From: Bacteroidales bacterium
Lineage (GTDB): Bacteria > Bacteroidota > Bacteroidia > Bacteroidales > UBA932
Direction: 5' to 3'
DNA length: 64,000 nt
Assembly: GCA_017961345.1 (NCBI GenBank)
Contig: JAGCXP010000020.1
Coordinates: 16,719-80,718, forward strand
Positions within the stretch are counted from its first letter, which is position 1; every line of letters begins with the position of its first letter. This document shows positions 41,951 to 51,291 of this stretch, one piece after another. The translations under genes and the position numbers were made by a program. The notes under the pieces are model-generated. The model ran no database searches. It was not told the origin of the DNA and saw only the letters and a list, made by a program, of their open reading frames with translations.

Positions 41951-43464
41951 AATTTGCGGTCTTTTTTCCCGTTGTAGGTGTAGTGGATGGACTCCACCGC
42001 CTCGTACATCGTGGGGACTTTGTACCCCTCCAGTTTGGATTTGAGATGGACGGCCAGTTCGTGTTTGTCCAGGGGACGGTCCGACACCACCAGCAGTTTG
42101 AGAACCGGCCCGATGACCGGGTGGTTGGCGGCGATGCAGATGCTGTCCCGGATGCCGGGGAAGGCGGCAGCAGCGTTTTCGACGTCGAGGGGATTGACCT
42201 TGTAGCCGCCCACGTTGATGACGTCTCCGGCGCGGCCGGTGAGGTGAATGAGGCCGTTCTCGTCGAAATAGCCCAGGTCGGACATATAGACCTTTCCGTC
42301 TACGATGACTTTGTTCGTGCTTTCTTCATCGCCCAGGTAGCCGCTCATAATGGTGAGGCCGGAGACGACGACAGTGCCCTCGGGGGTGATTTCCACGTCG
42401 GCGTTCTTGAGCGGGCGGCCGATGCAGCCTTCCATATATTTTCCGTCGTTGAAATCGTAGGTGGCCACGCAACCGATTTCCGTACCGCCGTAGGTGTTGT
42501 AGAGGTGGGAGTGGGGCAGGGCGCGGCTGAGTTGCTCCATGTCGGCGCGGGTGATGGGGGCGGCGCCGGTCTCGATAAAGTCGATCTTGTCGGCGAGGGA
42601 GCAGAGTTTCTCATAAGAGAACTGCATGATCAGGCGGATGCTGGCGGGCACGAGGAAGGTGCCGAAATGCTCGAAGGGCAGGTCGAAGACCTTGAAGAAG
42701 GCGTTCATGTCCTTGAGTCCGTCGAGGATGCAGAGGGTGCCGCCGGCGGAGAGGGTCGGATGGATTTTGAAGAGGGAGGCGATGTGGTTGAGGGGGCCGC
42801 TGATGATAAAGAGCAGGTCGCGGTGGAAGTGCAGGTCCACGATGAAGTTCTCTGCGCAGGAGCGCAGGCAGGTCTCGGAAAGCATCACGCCCTTGGATTT
42901 TCCGGTCGTGCCGGTGGTGTAGAGGGTGTCCGTGACGCCTTCGGGGAAGTCATAGCCCTCGACTTCCTTTTTAATCGCCTGGAAATTCTCCTCTGTCTCC
43001 AGATGGCCCAGGGGCACGGCGACGGCTTTCAGATAATGGACGGCGCAGTAGGTAATGAGGAAATCGATGCCCTGGTTGGCGCGGTAGACATAGGCGTGAC
43101 GCTCTTTCAGCCCCTCGGCCTCCAACTGAGCGGCTTTGGCCTCAATGGCGTCCCAGAGCTGGGAATAGCTGATGGATTCCTCCCCGCAGATGGCCGCCGT
43201 CTTGTCGGGCGTCTGAAGGGCATGCTGACGGATTTTGCTTTCCAGCGACATTTTTTCGTCCACCATTTTCGCAATGGAGGCGAGGTTTTTGAAATTCTTG
43301 GGGGTGACGTCTTCGCCGCCCAGCAGGATGTCGTATTTCTTGCCCAGCACGACCAGAATGGTCGCAATGCCCAGGGAGTCCAGTTCGGTGAACAGGAAAT
43401 CGGCATCGAGGTCTGCGGCGGGCAGGACGTCGCTGAGGGTTTCTTTGAGTTCTTCGATTTTCAT
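41932..43464 (-). CDS. ACP-adenylation fusion: starter acyl/aryl-activating ligase
   Basis: The 510-residue product joins a carrier domain (residues 1-75, 'FTELDSLGIA' with candidate phosphopantetheine Ser30) to an AMP-forming ligase. Ligase motifs are 'LYTTGTTGKSKGVM', 'YNTYGGTEIG', 'YMSDLGYFDENGLIHLTGRAGD' in outline, and the C-terminal lysine region 'NGKKDRK'. In aryl-polyene pathways a free ligase activates a 4-hydroxybenzoate or 4-hydroxycinnamate-type starter for loading on ACP; here the fused carrier suggests loading in cis. It is the last gene, five bases after the exporter, and overlaps the convergent hydrolase gene by 19 bases. The substrate could also be a fatty acid. Confidence 0.82.
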   Translation of the reverse strand: MKIEELKETLSDVLPAADLDADFLFTELDSLGIATILVVLGKKYDILLGGEDVTPKNFKNLASIAKMVDEKMSLESKIRQHALQTPDKTAAICGEESISYSQLWDAIEAKAAQLEAEGLKERHAYVYRANQGIDFLITYCAVHYLKAVAVPLGHLETEENFQAIKKEVEGYDFPEGVTDTLYTTGTTGKSKGVMLSETCLRSCAENFIVDLHFHRDLLFIISGPLNHIASLFKIHPTLSAGGTLCILDGLKDMNAFFKVFDLPFEHFGTFLVPASIRLIMQFSYEKLCSLADKIDFIETGAAPITRADMEQLSRALPHSHLYNTYGGTEIGCVATYDFNDGKYMEGCIGRPLKNADVEITPEGTVVVSGLTIMSGYLGDEESTNKVIVDGKVYMSDLGYFDENGLIHLTGRAGDVINVGGYKVNPLDVENAAAAFPGIRDSICIAANHPVIGPVLKLLVVSDRPLDKHELAVHLKSKLEGYKVPTMYEAVESIHYTYNGKKDRKFYKESE

Positions 43465-43469
43465 ATGTT

Positions 43470-46232
43470 CTAGTTTTTAACGATCAGGTTGTCCGCGAAA
43501 TCCAGGGCGGCGGCGCAGGCAATGCTTCTGCGTTCCTCATCCGGAAGGTGGGCGGTAATATTCAGTTCGGGATGGGAAAGGGCCAGCAGCAGGGAGAGTT
43601 CGCCGTAGCCTTCATCGGTATATTCCCACGCGGCCTTTCCGGCGGTCTCCAGGCGGAGGATTTCGGCGGAGCGCTGCTTCAGCGTGCGATGAACCTCCCT
43701 TTCAACCTCTTTCCCTTTGTAGAGGTAGCGGGCTTCCACGCGAGCGGGAAGGCTCTTCGGCGCGCCGAGCAGGAGGGTTTTCAGGGTAAGCGGATAGCGG
43801 CGGAACGCGCCGTTTTTACGGGTCAGCCACTGAAAGAGGAAGGGCGGGATGAGCCAGGCCATCAGCACGACGGAGAACATGCCGATGATGGTCACTTCCG
43901 CCAGCGAACGCATGGCCGGATGGCGGGCGACAATCAGCGTGCCGATGCCCACGAACATAATGGCGGCGGACTGCAGGATGCTGCTCTTGTAGGCGGGCAG
44001 GATGGATTTGCGGCGGGCATATTCGTATTGGCAGCCTTCGGTCATGAAAATGGTATAGTCGTCACCCTGACCGAAAATGAAGGTGGCCAGAATAATGTTG
44101 ACAATGTTGAATTTGATGCCGAGCAGGGCCATCAGGCCGAGGATCCACACCCAGCTGATGGCCATCGGCAGGAAGGAAATGAGGGCCAGTTCGATGCGTC
44201 CGAAGGAGAACCAGAGGAAGAAAAACACGATCAAGGAACAGGCCCAGCCGATGTAGTTGAAATTGTCGGAGAGGCTGCCGGTCATCGCCTTGTTGAGGCC
44301 GGCAATGTCAAAACACGCATCTCCGATGGCCGCTTTCACCGCCGGCAAATCGTCGGGCTGGACATTGACGGGACAGAGGGCAAACGCGTCCCCGCTCTCT
44401 TTCAGGCAGGTGAAGTTCTGGGAGAAAACGCTTTGGCGCAGTTTTTCGAAACGGTCCATCGGGAGAGGAGCGAGCAAGGCAGAACGCTCCATCAGCGCGT
44501 AGAAAGGACGGAACGCTTCGTCTGCAAAACCGGCTTGCCGGGCCGCCTGGCTCAGGCCGCTTGTCAGAAGGTCGCGGTGACGGGACAGAAACTCGTTCCA
44601 GCGCTCCAGCCGCCGCTGCTGCTCCGCCCGGGGGACGAAGAAGGAAAACGCCTCGTTCTGAAAGGCGAGACGGCCGCATTCCGCCAGGGAGTCGATACAT
44701 TCCCGACGGGTCCAGAGGGCCTCCAGGGCCGCATCTTCATCCGTTCCCTTTCCATAGAGATAGAGGGTACGGGCCGTATGGGAGTCGTCCCGGGTAAGCA
44801 GGTCTTCAAAATACTGCATGTCGCGCTTCTGCTCCGGCGTCATGTAGTTGATATGCGTAAGGTCCGTATCGAACTCGGTGCGGAAACTGAAGTAGGCGAA
44901 CACGAGTGTCAGAATCAGCGTGCCGACAAGGATGCTCCGCTTGTTTTCCGGGGCGAAGGAAGAAAGGCGGCCGAGCAACGGGGGCTCCGTTCCCGTTCCC
45001 TTTTGCACGGAGAGGTAATGCGGAAGGTAGAAGAGAACGAAGAGGATGGTGCCGATCAGCAGCAGGGCCGCGAAAAGCCCCAGATCGTGCAGGGCCGTGG
45101 CCTGAAGCGGGACCAGGGCGAGGAAGGCACCGACCGTCGTGATATTCCCGACCAGCAGGGGGGAGACGATTTCTCCCAGGGCGGCCCTCCGGTCGCTTTG
45201 GTGCGCGCTGTGGGCAATCAGATGGAGGGGATAGTTGATGGCGATGCCCAGGATGACGCTGGCGATGCCGATGACGATGATCGAGACGCTGTCGCGGAAA
45301 AGGGCCATGCCGCCGAGGGCGAAGAGCATGCCCCATCCGGTGGTCAGGAAAATCAGCAGGATGTTTTTGGGGGAGCGGATGGACCAGCCCAGCAGCAGGG
45401 CCATCAGCAGCAGCGAGAGCGAGATGGCGAGGATGCTGTCTTTTTTGATGCGGGAAGAATTGCCGACGGCGATGGCGGGACCGCCGATACAGTCCACTTC
45501 GATGTCGGGATATGCCGTCTGCATCGTCCGGGCCGTCTGTTCCAGAAAGGCGAGCAGCCGTCCGTTTTCCTTGGTCTCACTGCTGCCGAAGGGGGAGTCC
45601 AGCATCAGGACCGCCCGGCTCAGATCGGGGGTGAAGATGTAGCCGTCGTACAGTTCAAAACCGAGGTTGGCCGAGGAGGCCTGCAGCCGCTCTCTCAAGG
45701 GAGAAAAAAGGCCCAGGGGGTCTTGTGAAATCCCTTGGGTGACGAGCGGGCTGGCGGAAAAAAGCAGGGCCTGCCGGTCTTTGTTCAAGGCGGAGGGGAG
45801 GTAGTCCGGAAGGGCGAGCAGGCTGTCCGCGCGAAGCAGGTCGGCTTCCGTCAGGAAATAGGGAGCGTTCTCATAGACAAAGTCGGAAACCGCCGCCAGG
45901 TCGTTCATGTCCAGCCGTCCGGGAAGCTTCTCCAGGCCAAAGGTTTCGAGACCTTCTTCGGCCAGTTCCAGAAAACGGTCCATCGCTTCCACCGTCCGGT
46001 CTTCGTCGCCCGGATTGGAGAAGAGCAGGTACATCCTATCTGCGCCGGAAATGTTCTGATAGACGGACATCTGTTCCCGCTGCGAGGTGCCCAGCGGAAG
46101 GAAATCGCTGATGTCTTCGCTGAAGTGCAGGGTGGACAGCAGGCCCGTCAGCAGCAGGGTAAGCGCCGAGAGCGAAGCGGCTCTCCAGCCCCGGTGTGTG
46201 GAAAGGAAATCGTATGCGAGGGTCAGGCTCAT
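43470..46232 (-). CDS. MMPL/RND-family lipid exporter
   Basis: The 920-residue product has the two-fold MMPL layout: a helix near residue 20, a large extracytoplasmic loop, five helices (about 250-395), a second loop and five more (about 640-790), with a C-terminal soluble tail of about 110 residues. Signatures include 'FGQGDDYTIFMTEG' in the second half and 'GIASVILGIAINYPLHLIAH' in outline in the first. Exporters of this type accompany LolA-like carriers in aryl-polyene clusters and move the finished lipid from the inner membrane. It overlaps the upstream oxidoreductase-acyltransferase gene by ATGA. Confidence 0.9.
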   Translation of the reverse strand: MSLTLAYDFLSTHRGWRAASLSALTLLLTGLLSTLHFSEDISDFLPLGTSQREQMSVYQNISGADRMYLLFSNPGDEDRTVEAMDRFLELAEEGLETFGLEKLPGRLDMNDLAAVSDFVYENAPYFLTEADLLRADSLLALPDYLPSALNKDRQALLFSASPLVTQGISQDPLGLFSPLRERLQASSANLGFELYDGYIFTPDLSRAVLMLDSPFGSSETKENGRLLAFLEQTARTMQTAYPDIEVDCIGGPAIAVGNSSRIKKDSILAISLSLLLMALLLGWSIRSPKNILLIFLTTGWGMLFALGGMALFRDSVSIIVIGIASVILGIAINYPLHLIAHSAHQSDRRAALGEIVSPLLVGNITTVGAFLALVPLQATALHDLGLFAALLLIGTILFVLFYLPHYLSVQKGTGTEPPLLGRLSSFAPENKRSILVGTLILTLVFAYFSFRTEFDTDLTHINYMTPEQKRDMQYFEDLLTRDDSHTARTLYLYGKGTDEDAALEALWTRRECIDSLAECGRLAFQNEAFSFFVPRAEQQRRLERWNEFLSRHRDLLTSGLSQAARQAGFADEAFRPFYALMERSALLAPLPMDRFEKLRQSVFSQNFTCLKESGDAFALCPVNVQPDDLPAVKAAIGDACFDIAGLNKAMTGSLSDNFNYIGWACSLIVFFFLWFSFGRIELALISFLPMAISWVWILGLMALLGIKFNIVNIILATFIFGQGDDYTIFMTEGCQYEYARRKSILPAYKSSILQSAAIMFVGIGTLIVARHPAMRSLAEVTIIGMFSVVLMAWLIPPFLFQWLTRKNGAFRRYPLTLKTLLLGAPKSLPARVEARYLYKGKEVEREVHRTLKQRSAEILRLETAGKAAWEYTDEGYGELSLLLALSHPELNITAHLPDEERRSIACAAALDFADNLIVKN

Positions 46233-48856
46233 CGGGCGGCAAAACGGAGATGGCTGTCAACGGGACGGGCGTAAATGCCCAGCAGCCGGGTGCGGATGCT
46301 TTCCCGTTCGTTTTCAGGAATCCGGTCGAGGGATGTGCGGAGGTATTCTTCGAAAGCATCCCGTTCCCCTCCCGAGTAGAAGGCGGCGTACTCCGTTTTC
46401 CCGCCGAGCAGGTCGTGGGCGATATAGTTGCCGGGGAAGAGGCGGTAGGCGGAACAGATCCTCTCGTCGAGCAGGGCCGCGGCCTGGTTGAAGAACTGTT
46501 TGGACGGCAGGTCGGAGAGGGGAGTAAGGTCCGCCTGTGTGAGCGGGTCGCAAATATGCAGGCAAATGCGTCCCTTGGGCTGGAGGATGCCCGTCAGGAT
46601 GCTGCCCAGGTCTTCTCCCGGGGCTTTCCAGTAGGGGCCTTCCGCGCGTTTCTGGAGTTCGACGGCTTTGAGCAGGTCGCAGGGCTCCCACTCATAGGAA
46701 ATGGAAAGCGGGACGATATGCAGGTCGTCGAGGGATTTTACCCGATTGTCGTCGGAGGGGGCGCTCATGGCAAACATCTTGAGTACGCCCGGGTCCGTGC
46801 GGTCTTCCCCGTCCTTGGTCCGGCCGTTGCGCTGGGCAATCCAGACGGATTGTCCCCGCTGCAGAAGGGTCGTGCGGATGTAGTCGGAGAGGTGCTCCGA
46901 CTGGCGGTAGAAGGCCCGCAGGTCTTCGCCGGGCCGCTCCACCCGGAACATCTTGTTGACCTTGCCGACGTCGATGACGAAGTCGCCCTGCATCAGGTTG
47001 GCTCCGAAGGTGATTTCGGGGGTGTCAAGGCCTCGCGAGACCAGAGCGTAACACAGCAGGGCGGCATCCAGCATGATGTCGCGGTGGTTGGAGACGAAGA
47101 GATAACTGCGTCCGGAGACCAGTTTTTCCAGGCCTTCGCAGCAGAAGCCCTCGCTGCTGTTTTCAAGTATTTTCCCGATGGCGGGATACATAATCTGTTT
47201 CTGGAACGCTTCGGAACTGTCGATTTTCCTCAGTTGCTCCTTAATCACGACGGAATGTTTTTCCGGGAAAAGGAAGCCCAGCACCTGGTCCATTTCCGGC
47301 CGGGCGGCCAGACGGCTCATCGCATCGTGGATTTCGGAGGGGTAGTAGGGGCGGATGTCGTCGAAGCGGCTCAGTTGATGCAGGAGATAGTTTTTCCCCA
47401 GAATGGCCTCGCAGGTACCCACGGCGGTCAGGCAGACCCCGCAGAAGCCGTGGAGGTTGCAATTCTGGCCGGTGAGCAGCAGGTTGGGCACTTTTGTGAC
47501 GACGGGTACGCGGGACAGGAGGGGATTGTTGCAATCCTTGGCGAAGCCGAACATGGAGCCTTCTTTCACGCCGTAGTAGTCGCGGATGGTGAGCGGCGAG
47601 GCCGCGTCAAGGGCTTCTATACAATCGCGAATGTCCGGGAAAATGCGCTGCAGGCGCTCCAGGACCTGTTCCGTGCGTTCCGCTTTCCAGCGCTTATAGT
47701 CTTCGCCCCTTTTCCCGCTCGTCGTGTTTTCCCAGCGGCGAACCTCCTCCCAGTCCATCGGAACGGTGACAATGGCCTTGTCTGCGAACGCACCCTGTCC
47801 GTTTTCCGGCGGGGTGATGAAAAGGAAGCCGTCGGGCCAACCTTCCGTCCGTCCTAGGTCCCACATCCGGTCGTAGCGGGAAACATAGAACAACGTGTGG
47901 TTGCAGTAGGGGAAACGGCCTTTCTTGAACTTGATGTTCAGCGTAAAGGCGGAATAGGCGTTGGGCAGGTCATTCAGCCGCTCGCGGTAGGCCTTGGGCA
48001 GGATGGCGGGCTCGTCCATCAGGCCCAGGAAGGTGCAGGGATGGATGGCGCAGATGTAGGTGTCCGCCGTGAAGCGTTTCCCGCTCCGGGTGCTGACCCC
48101 GCTGATGGCCTTGCCTTTGCTATGAACGGCTACGACTTCTTCCGAGGCGAGGACCTTTCCACCGTGGGAGACAATGACTTCGCGAAGGATTTCGGCAAAG
48201 TGGAGGCTGCCGCCCTCAAAACGGCAGGACCCTTCCATATACAGCACGGAAATCAGGGCGTGGACATAGGCGGGGGTGAAGTCGGCCCGGCCCCCGTAGA
48301 GGGGATTGAGCCAGGCGAGCACGCTTCGGAGCCGTTTGTCGGAGATATATTTGGCGATAAACGCCGAGGCGGAGAGATTGAATTCTTCGCTGTGGGCGGG
48401 CTGTTCTTCGGGTTCGGGTTTGAGGCGGAACAGGGTGACTTCGTCGGTTAGGCGGTAGAGCGCATCCACATACGCCTTGAGGTTTTCCTCCTGAAGGGGA
48501 AATTCCTTCGTCAGGGAAGCAATCAGGCCGCTGCGTCCCTTGGCGATACGGTAGGTCTTTCCGTCTTCGGCAAAGAAAATCCCGTCGCTGCAATCCCGGT
48601 CCGTGTCTTTGACGCGGATTTTGTCCCAGATGCCGAGCCACTCGCAGAGGCGTCGGATGCTCCCGCCTTGCTGCAGGCCGCCGATGATGTGCATGCCGGT
48701 GTCGAACTCCGTTCCGAAGCGTCGGAAAGTCTGGAGCCCGCCGCCGATGACGGCGTTTTTCTCCAGGACGGTTACCTCCAGTCCTTCTTTCGAGAGAATG
48801 GCTCCCGAAAACAGGCCGCCGAGGCCTCCGCCGATAATGAGTACGCTTTTTCTCAT
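46229..48856 (-). CDS. FAD-dependent oxidoreductase fused to PlsC-like acyltransferase
   Basis: The 875-residue product starts with a dinucleotide-binding motif ('LIIGGGLGGLFSGAIL', residues 6-21) and a CrtI/phytoene-dehydrogenase-like body to about residue 500, including 'FDTGMHIIGG' and the C-terminal FAD contact 'LLLTGQNCNLHGFCGVCL' in outline. From about residue 560 there is an acyltransferase with the H-x4-D motif 'NHRDIMLD' near 590. The oxidoreductase could desaturate or isomerise the polyene or reduce it; the acyltransferase could attach the acyl chain to a glycerol or sugar lipid. The fusion of these two activities in one chain is unusual and has no frameshift to explain it. Confidence 0.85.
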   Translation of the reverse strand: MRKSVLIIGGGLGGLFSGAILSKEGLEVTVLEKNAVIGGGLQTFRRFGTEFDTGMHIIGGLQQGGSIRRLCEWLGIWDKIRVKDTDRDCSDGIFFAEDGKTYRIAKGRSGLIASLTKEFPLQEENLKAYVDALYRLTDEVTLFRLKPEPEEQPAHSEEFNLSASAFIAKYISDKRLRSVLAWLNPLYGGRADFTPAYVHALISVLYMEGSCRFEGGSLHFAEILREVIVSHGGKVLASEEVVAVHSKGKAISGVSTRSGKRFTADTYICAIHPCTFLGLMDEPAILPKAYRERLNDLPNAYSAFTLNIKFKKGRFPYCNHTLFYVSRYDRMWDLGRTEGWPDGFLFITPPENGQGAFADKAIVTVPMDWEEVRRWENTTSGKRGEDYKRWKAERTEQVLERLQRIFPDIRDCIEALDAASPLTIRDYYGVKEGSMFGFAKDCNNPLLSRVPVVTKVPNLLLTGQNCNLHGFCGVCLTAVGTCEAILGKNYLLHQLSRFDDIRPYYPSEIHDAMSRLAARPEMDQVLGFLFPEKHSVVIKEQLRKIDSSEAFQKQIMYPAIGKILENSSEGFCCEGLEKLVSGRSYLFVSNHRDIMLDAALLCYALVSRGLDTPEITFGANLMQGDFVIDVGKVNKMFRVERPGEDLRAFYRQSEHLSDYIRTTLLQRGQSVWIAQRNGRTKDGEDRTDPGVLKMFAMSAPSDDNRVKSLDDLHIVPLSISYEWEPCDLLKAVELQKRAEGPYWKAPGEDLGSILTGILQPKGRICLHICDPLTQADLTPLSDLPSKQFFNQAAALLDERICSAYRLFPGNYIAHDLLGGKTEYAAFYSGGERDAFEEYLRTSLDRIPENERESIRTRLLGIYARPVDSHLRFAAR

Positions 48857-50355
48857 AGGCTACGGTCCATTTCGTCCGCCAGGGTGGTATAGCGGACACG
48901 GTATTCTTTTCGCAGAGCCGAGGCCTGCGCTTTCAGTTCTTCTCCGAAGAGCCGCCGCTGCTGAGCGGAAATCCGCGCGCCGATATCCAGTAGGAGCGGC
49001 CAACGCTTGAGCAGCCGCCCGTGTTTGGGCAGGGCATCTCCCGTGCCGTAAAGCACCAACGGAAGCAGGTCCAAATGGAGGTTTTCCGCCAAGTAGAAGG
49101 CGCCTTTGTGGAAACGGCCGATTTCCTTGGTCTGCGAGCGGGTCCCTTCCGGATAGACGGCGATGCTGTATCCCTTTTCGACCAGTTTCTCGAGCCGGGG
49201 AAGGATGGCATCCAGTCCGGCGGAGGCCGGCAGATAATCCGCTTCCCGGATAATGAAGCCGTAGAGGGGATTGTGCCACACCCAGTCCGTGGTCAGAATG
49301 ACGAGTTTCGGGGTGAGGGCGAGCATCGGCAGCAGGTCGAGGTGGGAGAGGTGGTTGCAGAGAATGACGGCGGGGCGGCTGAAATCTTCCGCGTCGTTTC
49401 CGCTCTTTGAGAGGGGGTTGCCCAGCCATCCGAAAAGGGAAAGCCCTCCGCGGGCAATCCGGCAGATGGCGCTGTGGAGTTTCTCTTTTTTGCGCTCGCT
49501 CGCTTTGCCGCATTTGAGGTAGAGGAAGGCGGCCGGGGTCACGACCAGCAGCATCAGCAGCACATAGGACAGGAGCAGCAGATAGGTCTTGAGGGCGCGG
49601 AAAAACACGCGCAGGATCGTTCGGGGCAGGCCGTACACCAGTGCGAGCAGGCACAGCAGGCAATTCAGCAGCGAGATGCGGGCAAAATCAGCCCCCGGAC
49701 GGAAATGCGAGACGCGTTCTTCCCGGGGCGGATAGTACACCTGGACGTCCTGGCTGACAAGGGGCGTGCCGCCCCAGGCGGAAAAGACCAGCAGCTCCAG
49801 TTCAGCTTCGTAGCGGGAGGTCAGAAGATTCAGTCCATGCAGCCGTTTGAGGGGATAGAGGCGGTAGCCGGTCTGGGTATCCTCCAGGGGAATCCAGGTC
49901 TGCAGGAAGAACCACAGGTTGCTGAAGGCGTTGGCAAAACGGCTGCCGGCGCTGCGCTCAGCCGTTTTGAGCCCCATTCGCCGGCCTACAATCAGGGCGT
50001 CCGGGTGGCGGCGGGAGGCTTCCAGGAAAAGGGGTATGTCCTCGGGAAAGTGCTGCCCGTCCGCATCCAGGGTGATGGCATAGGAAAATCCTTCCTTCAG
50101 CGCTTGCTGAAAGCCGACCCTCAGCGCATTTCCCTTCCCGCCGTTGCGCGGAAGGACCATCAGGTGCGGCTGCTCTTCCAATTTTTCAAGCAGGTCCCGG
50201 GTGTTGTCCGTGCAGCCGTCCAGGACGACGAACACGTCCTCGCAGAAAGTCTGGGCACGGCGGACGATATCCACGACGGTTCCCGCGTTGTTGTACGTGG
50301 GAATGACGACGCAGACGCCCCGCCGCTTCAGGCCTATTTTGCAAGGTTCCGGCAT
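48853..50355 (-). CDS. Family-2 glycosyltransferase fused to PlsC-like acyltransferase
   Basis: The 500-residue product has an N-terminal GT2 domain (residues 12-235) with 'VVIPTYNNAGTV', the DxD-type 'TLDADGQHFPED' and 'LEDTQTGYRLY', resembling dolichol-phosphate-type transferases. Two hydrophobic helices follow (about 228-285), then an acyltransferase with 'NHLSHLD' (334-340) and 'YPEGTRS'. This GT-AT fusion is a recurrent component of aryl-polyene and flexirubin clusters and is thought to build the glycolipid or lipid anchor of the pigment. It overlaps the dehydratase gene upstream by 22 bases and the oxidoreductase gene by four. Confidence 0.9.
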   Translation of the reverse strand: MPEPCKIGLKRRGVCVVIPTYNNAGTVVDIVRRAQTFCEDVFVVLDGCTDNTRDLLEKLEEQPHLMVLPRNGGKGNALRVGFQQALKEGFSYAITLDADGQHFPEDIPLFLEASRRHPDALIVGRRMGLKTAERSAGSRFANAFSNLWFFLQTWIPLEDTQTGYRLYPLKRLHGLNLLTSRYEAELELLVFSAWGGTPLVSQDVQVYYPPREERVSHFRPGADFARISLLNCLLCLLALVYGLPRTILRVFFRALKTYLLLLSYVLLMLLVVTPAAFLYLKCGKASERKKEKLHSAICRIARGGLSLFGWLGNPLSKSGNDAEDFSRPAVILCNHLSHLDLLPMLALTPKLVILTTDWVWHNPLYGFIIREADYLPASAGLDAILPRLEKLVEKGYSIAVYPEGTRSQTKEIGRFHKGAFYLAENLHLDLLPLVLYGTGDALPKHGRLLKRWPLLLDIGARISAQQRRLFGEELKAQASALRKEYRVRYTTLADEMDRSL

Positions 50356-50708
50356 AGAATGGACAGTTTGGCAATCAGGTTTTCAGGAGTGCTGAAGACA
50401 ATTTGTGCCTTGACCCCTTCTTCGTTATCGACTTGGATGCATACATCTGCGCTGAGAGGGGTGCCGTCCGGACGCAGAATGTTGAGGAACTTGACACTTT
50501 TGGCTTCTTTGAGTTCCACTTCCCTTCCCAGGGCGTCGGAAAGCAGCTCGACTCCCATCTGGAGGATGCACACGCCCGGGGTGATGGGCTCGCCGGGGAA
50601 GTGGGCCTGGTAGATGATGTGGCCGGGGTTCAGGCGGAGGGCGTAGGAGGTACGCTCCTGCGATCTCGTGGCGGCGTCTATGAAGAAGAGTTTATTCAGA
50701 AAATTCAT
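50334..50708 (-). CDS. Hotdog-fold 3-hydroxyacyl-ACP dehydratase (FabZ/ApeI-like)
   Basis: The 124-residue product has the FabA/FabZ-type active-site stretch 'AHFPGEPITPGVCILQMGVE' near residue 35, with the catalytic His, and 'KSVKFLNILRPDGTP'. It should remove water from 3-hydroxyacyl-ACP to form a conjugated double bond. One of two dehydratases in the operon; the other is at 55780. Its 5' end overlaps the LolA-like gene by 17 bases. Confidence 0.87.
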   Translation of the reverse strand: MNFLNKLFFIDAATRSQERTSYALRLNPGHIIYQAHFPGEPITPGVCILQMGVELLSDALGREVELKEAKSVKFLNILRPDGTPLSADVCIQVDNEEGVKAQIVFSTPENLIAKLSILCRNLAK

Positions 50709-51291
50709 AGCACAGATGGGTGAAACGGATGCAAGTCTGATCGCCGGAGGCTTCGTGCATCGTGAAACTTCGGGCTTGCAGGCTGTCGCGGTCGAAGGTC
50801 AGTTCAAGCCGCTTCCACAGGCTGCGGAGGTTCTGTTTTTTGGGAATCAGGGTGACGACGATTTCTCCGCCGGAAAGCGTAAACTCGCTCGTGAAGGCTT
50901 TTTCATCGGTGAGCAGACGGCCGTCGATGCTGCCGACGATCATCCGGGTCATCTCCCGCAGCATTTTGCCCTGATTGCCCTCGAGCGCTTTCCGTTCGCC
51001 CGCTTTTTCCAGGAACAAACGCCCCTCCTCGGCGACCAGGGCGAAGGCCTCGGGCGTGGAATAGGCCCAGACGAGGCGGTCCGGTTTGCGGTAGGACAAA
51101 CTGCCGGAGGAAACGGCGGGCTCCTTCAGCAGTGCGGAGGTCTTTTCCTGGCGGAAATCGCAATGAACGGCCGCAACCTTGCCGCAGAAGGCGAGGACGG
51201 CCCCCTTCGCCTGCTCGGGGGTCTGGACCCGGGCGAAGGCGGAAGCGGCGGTGAGCAGCCCGCACAGAAGAATCATTGCGATGCGTTTCAT
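50692..51291 (-). CDS. LolA-like periplasmic lipid/lipoprotein carrier
   Basis: The 199-residue product starts at the ATG at 51291, giving a signal peptide ending 'ASAFA' near residue 20; the longer frame runs into the neighbouring gene. The mature part follows the LolA pattern: 'VHCDFRQEKTSALLKEP', 'SGSLSYRKPDRLVWAYSTPE' in outline, and 'LTFDRDSLQARSFTMHEASG'. Such carriers are standard in aryl-polyene clusters and are believed to move the lipid across the periplasm after the MMPL exporter. Start codon overlaps the EamA-like stop by one base. Confidence 0.85.
   Translation of the reverse strand: MKRIAMILLCGLLTAASAFARVQTPEQAKGAVLAFCGKVAAVHCDFRQEKTSALLKEPAVSSGSLSYRKPDRLVWAYSTPEAFALVAEEGRLFLEKAGERKALEGNQGKMLREMTRMIVGSIDGRLLTDEKAFTSEFTLSGGEIVVTLIPKKQNLRSLWKRLELTFDRDSLQARSFTMHEASGDQTCIRFTHLCYEFSE

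Noticed and set aside
43548-45728. 726-codon open frame on the plus strand
   Set aside because: It mirrors the MMPL exporter gene and is made of Gln/Glu/Gly-rich text without motifs.
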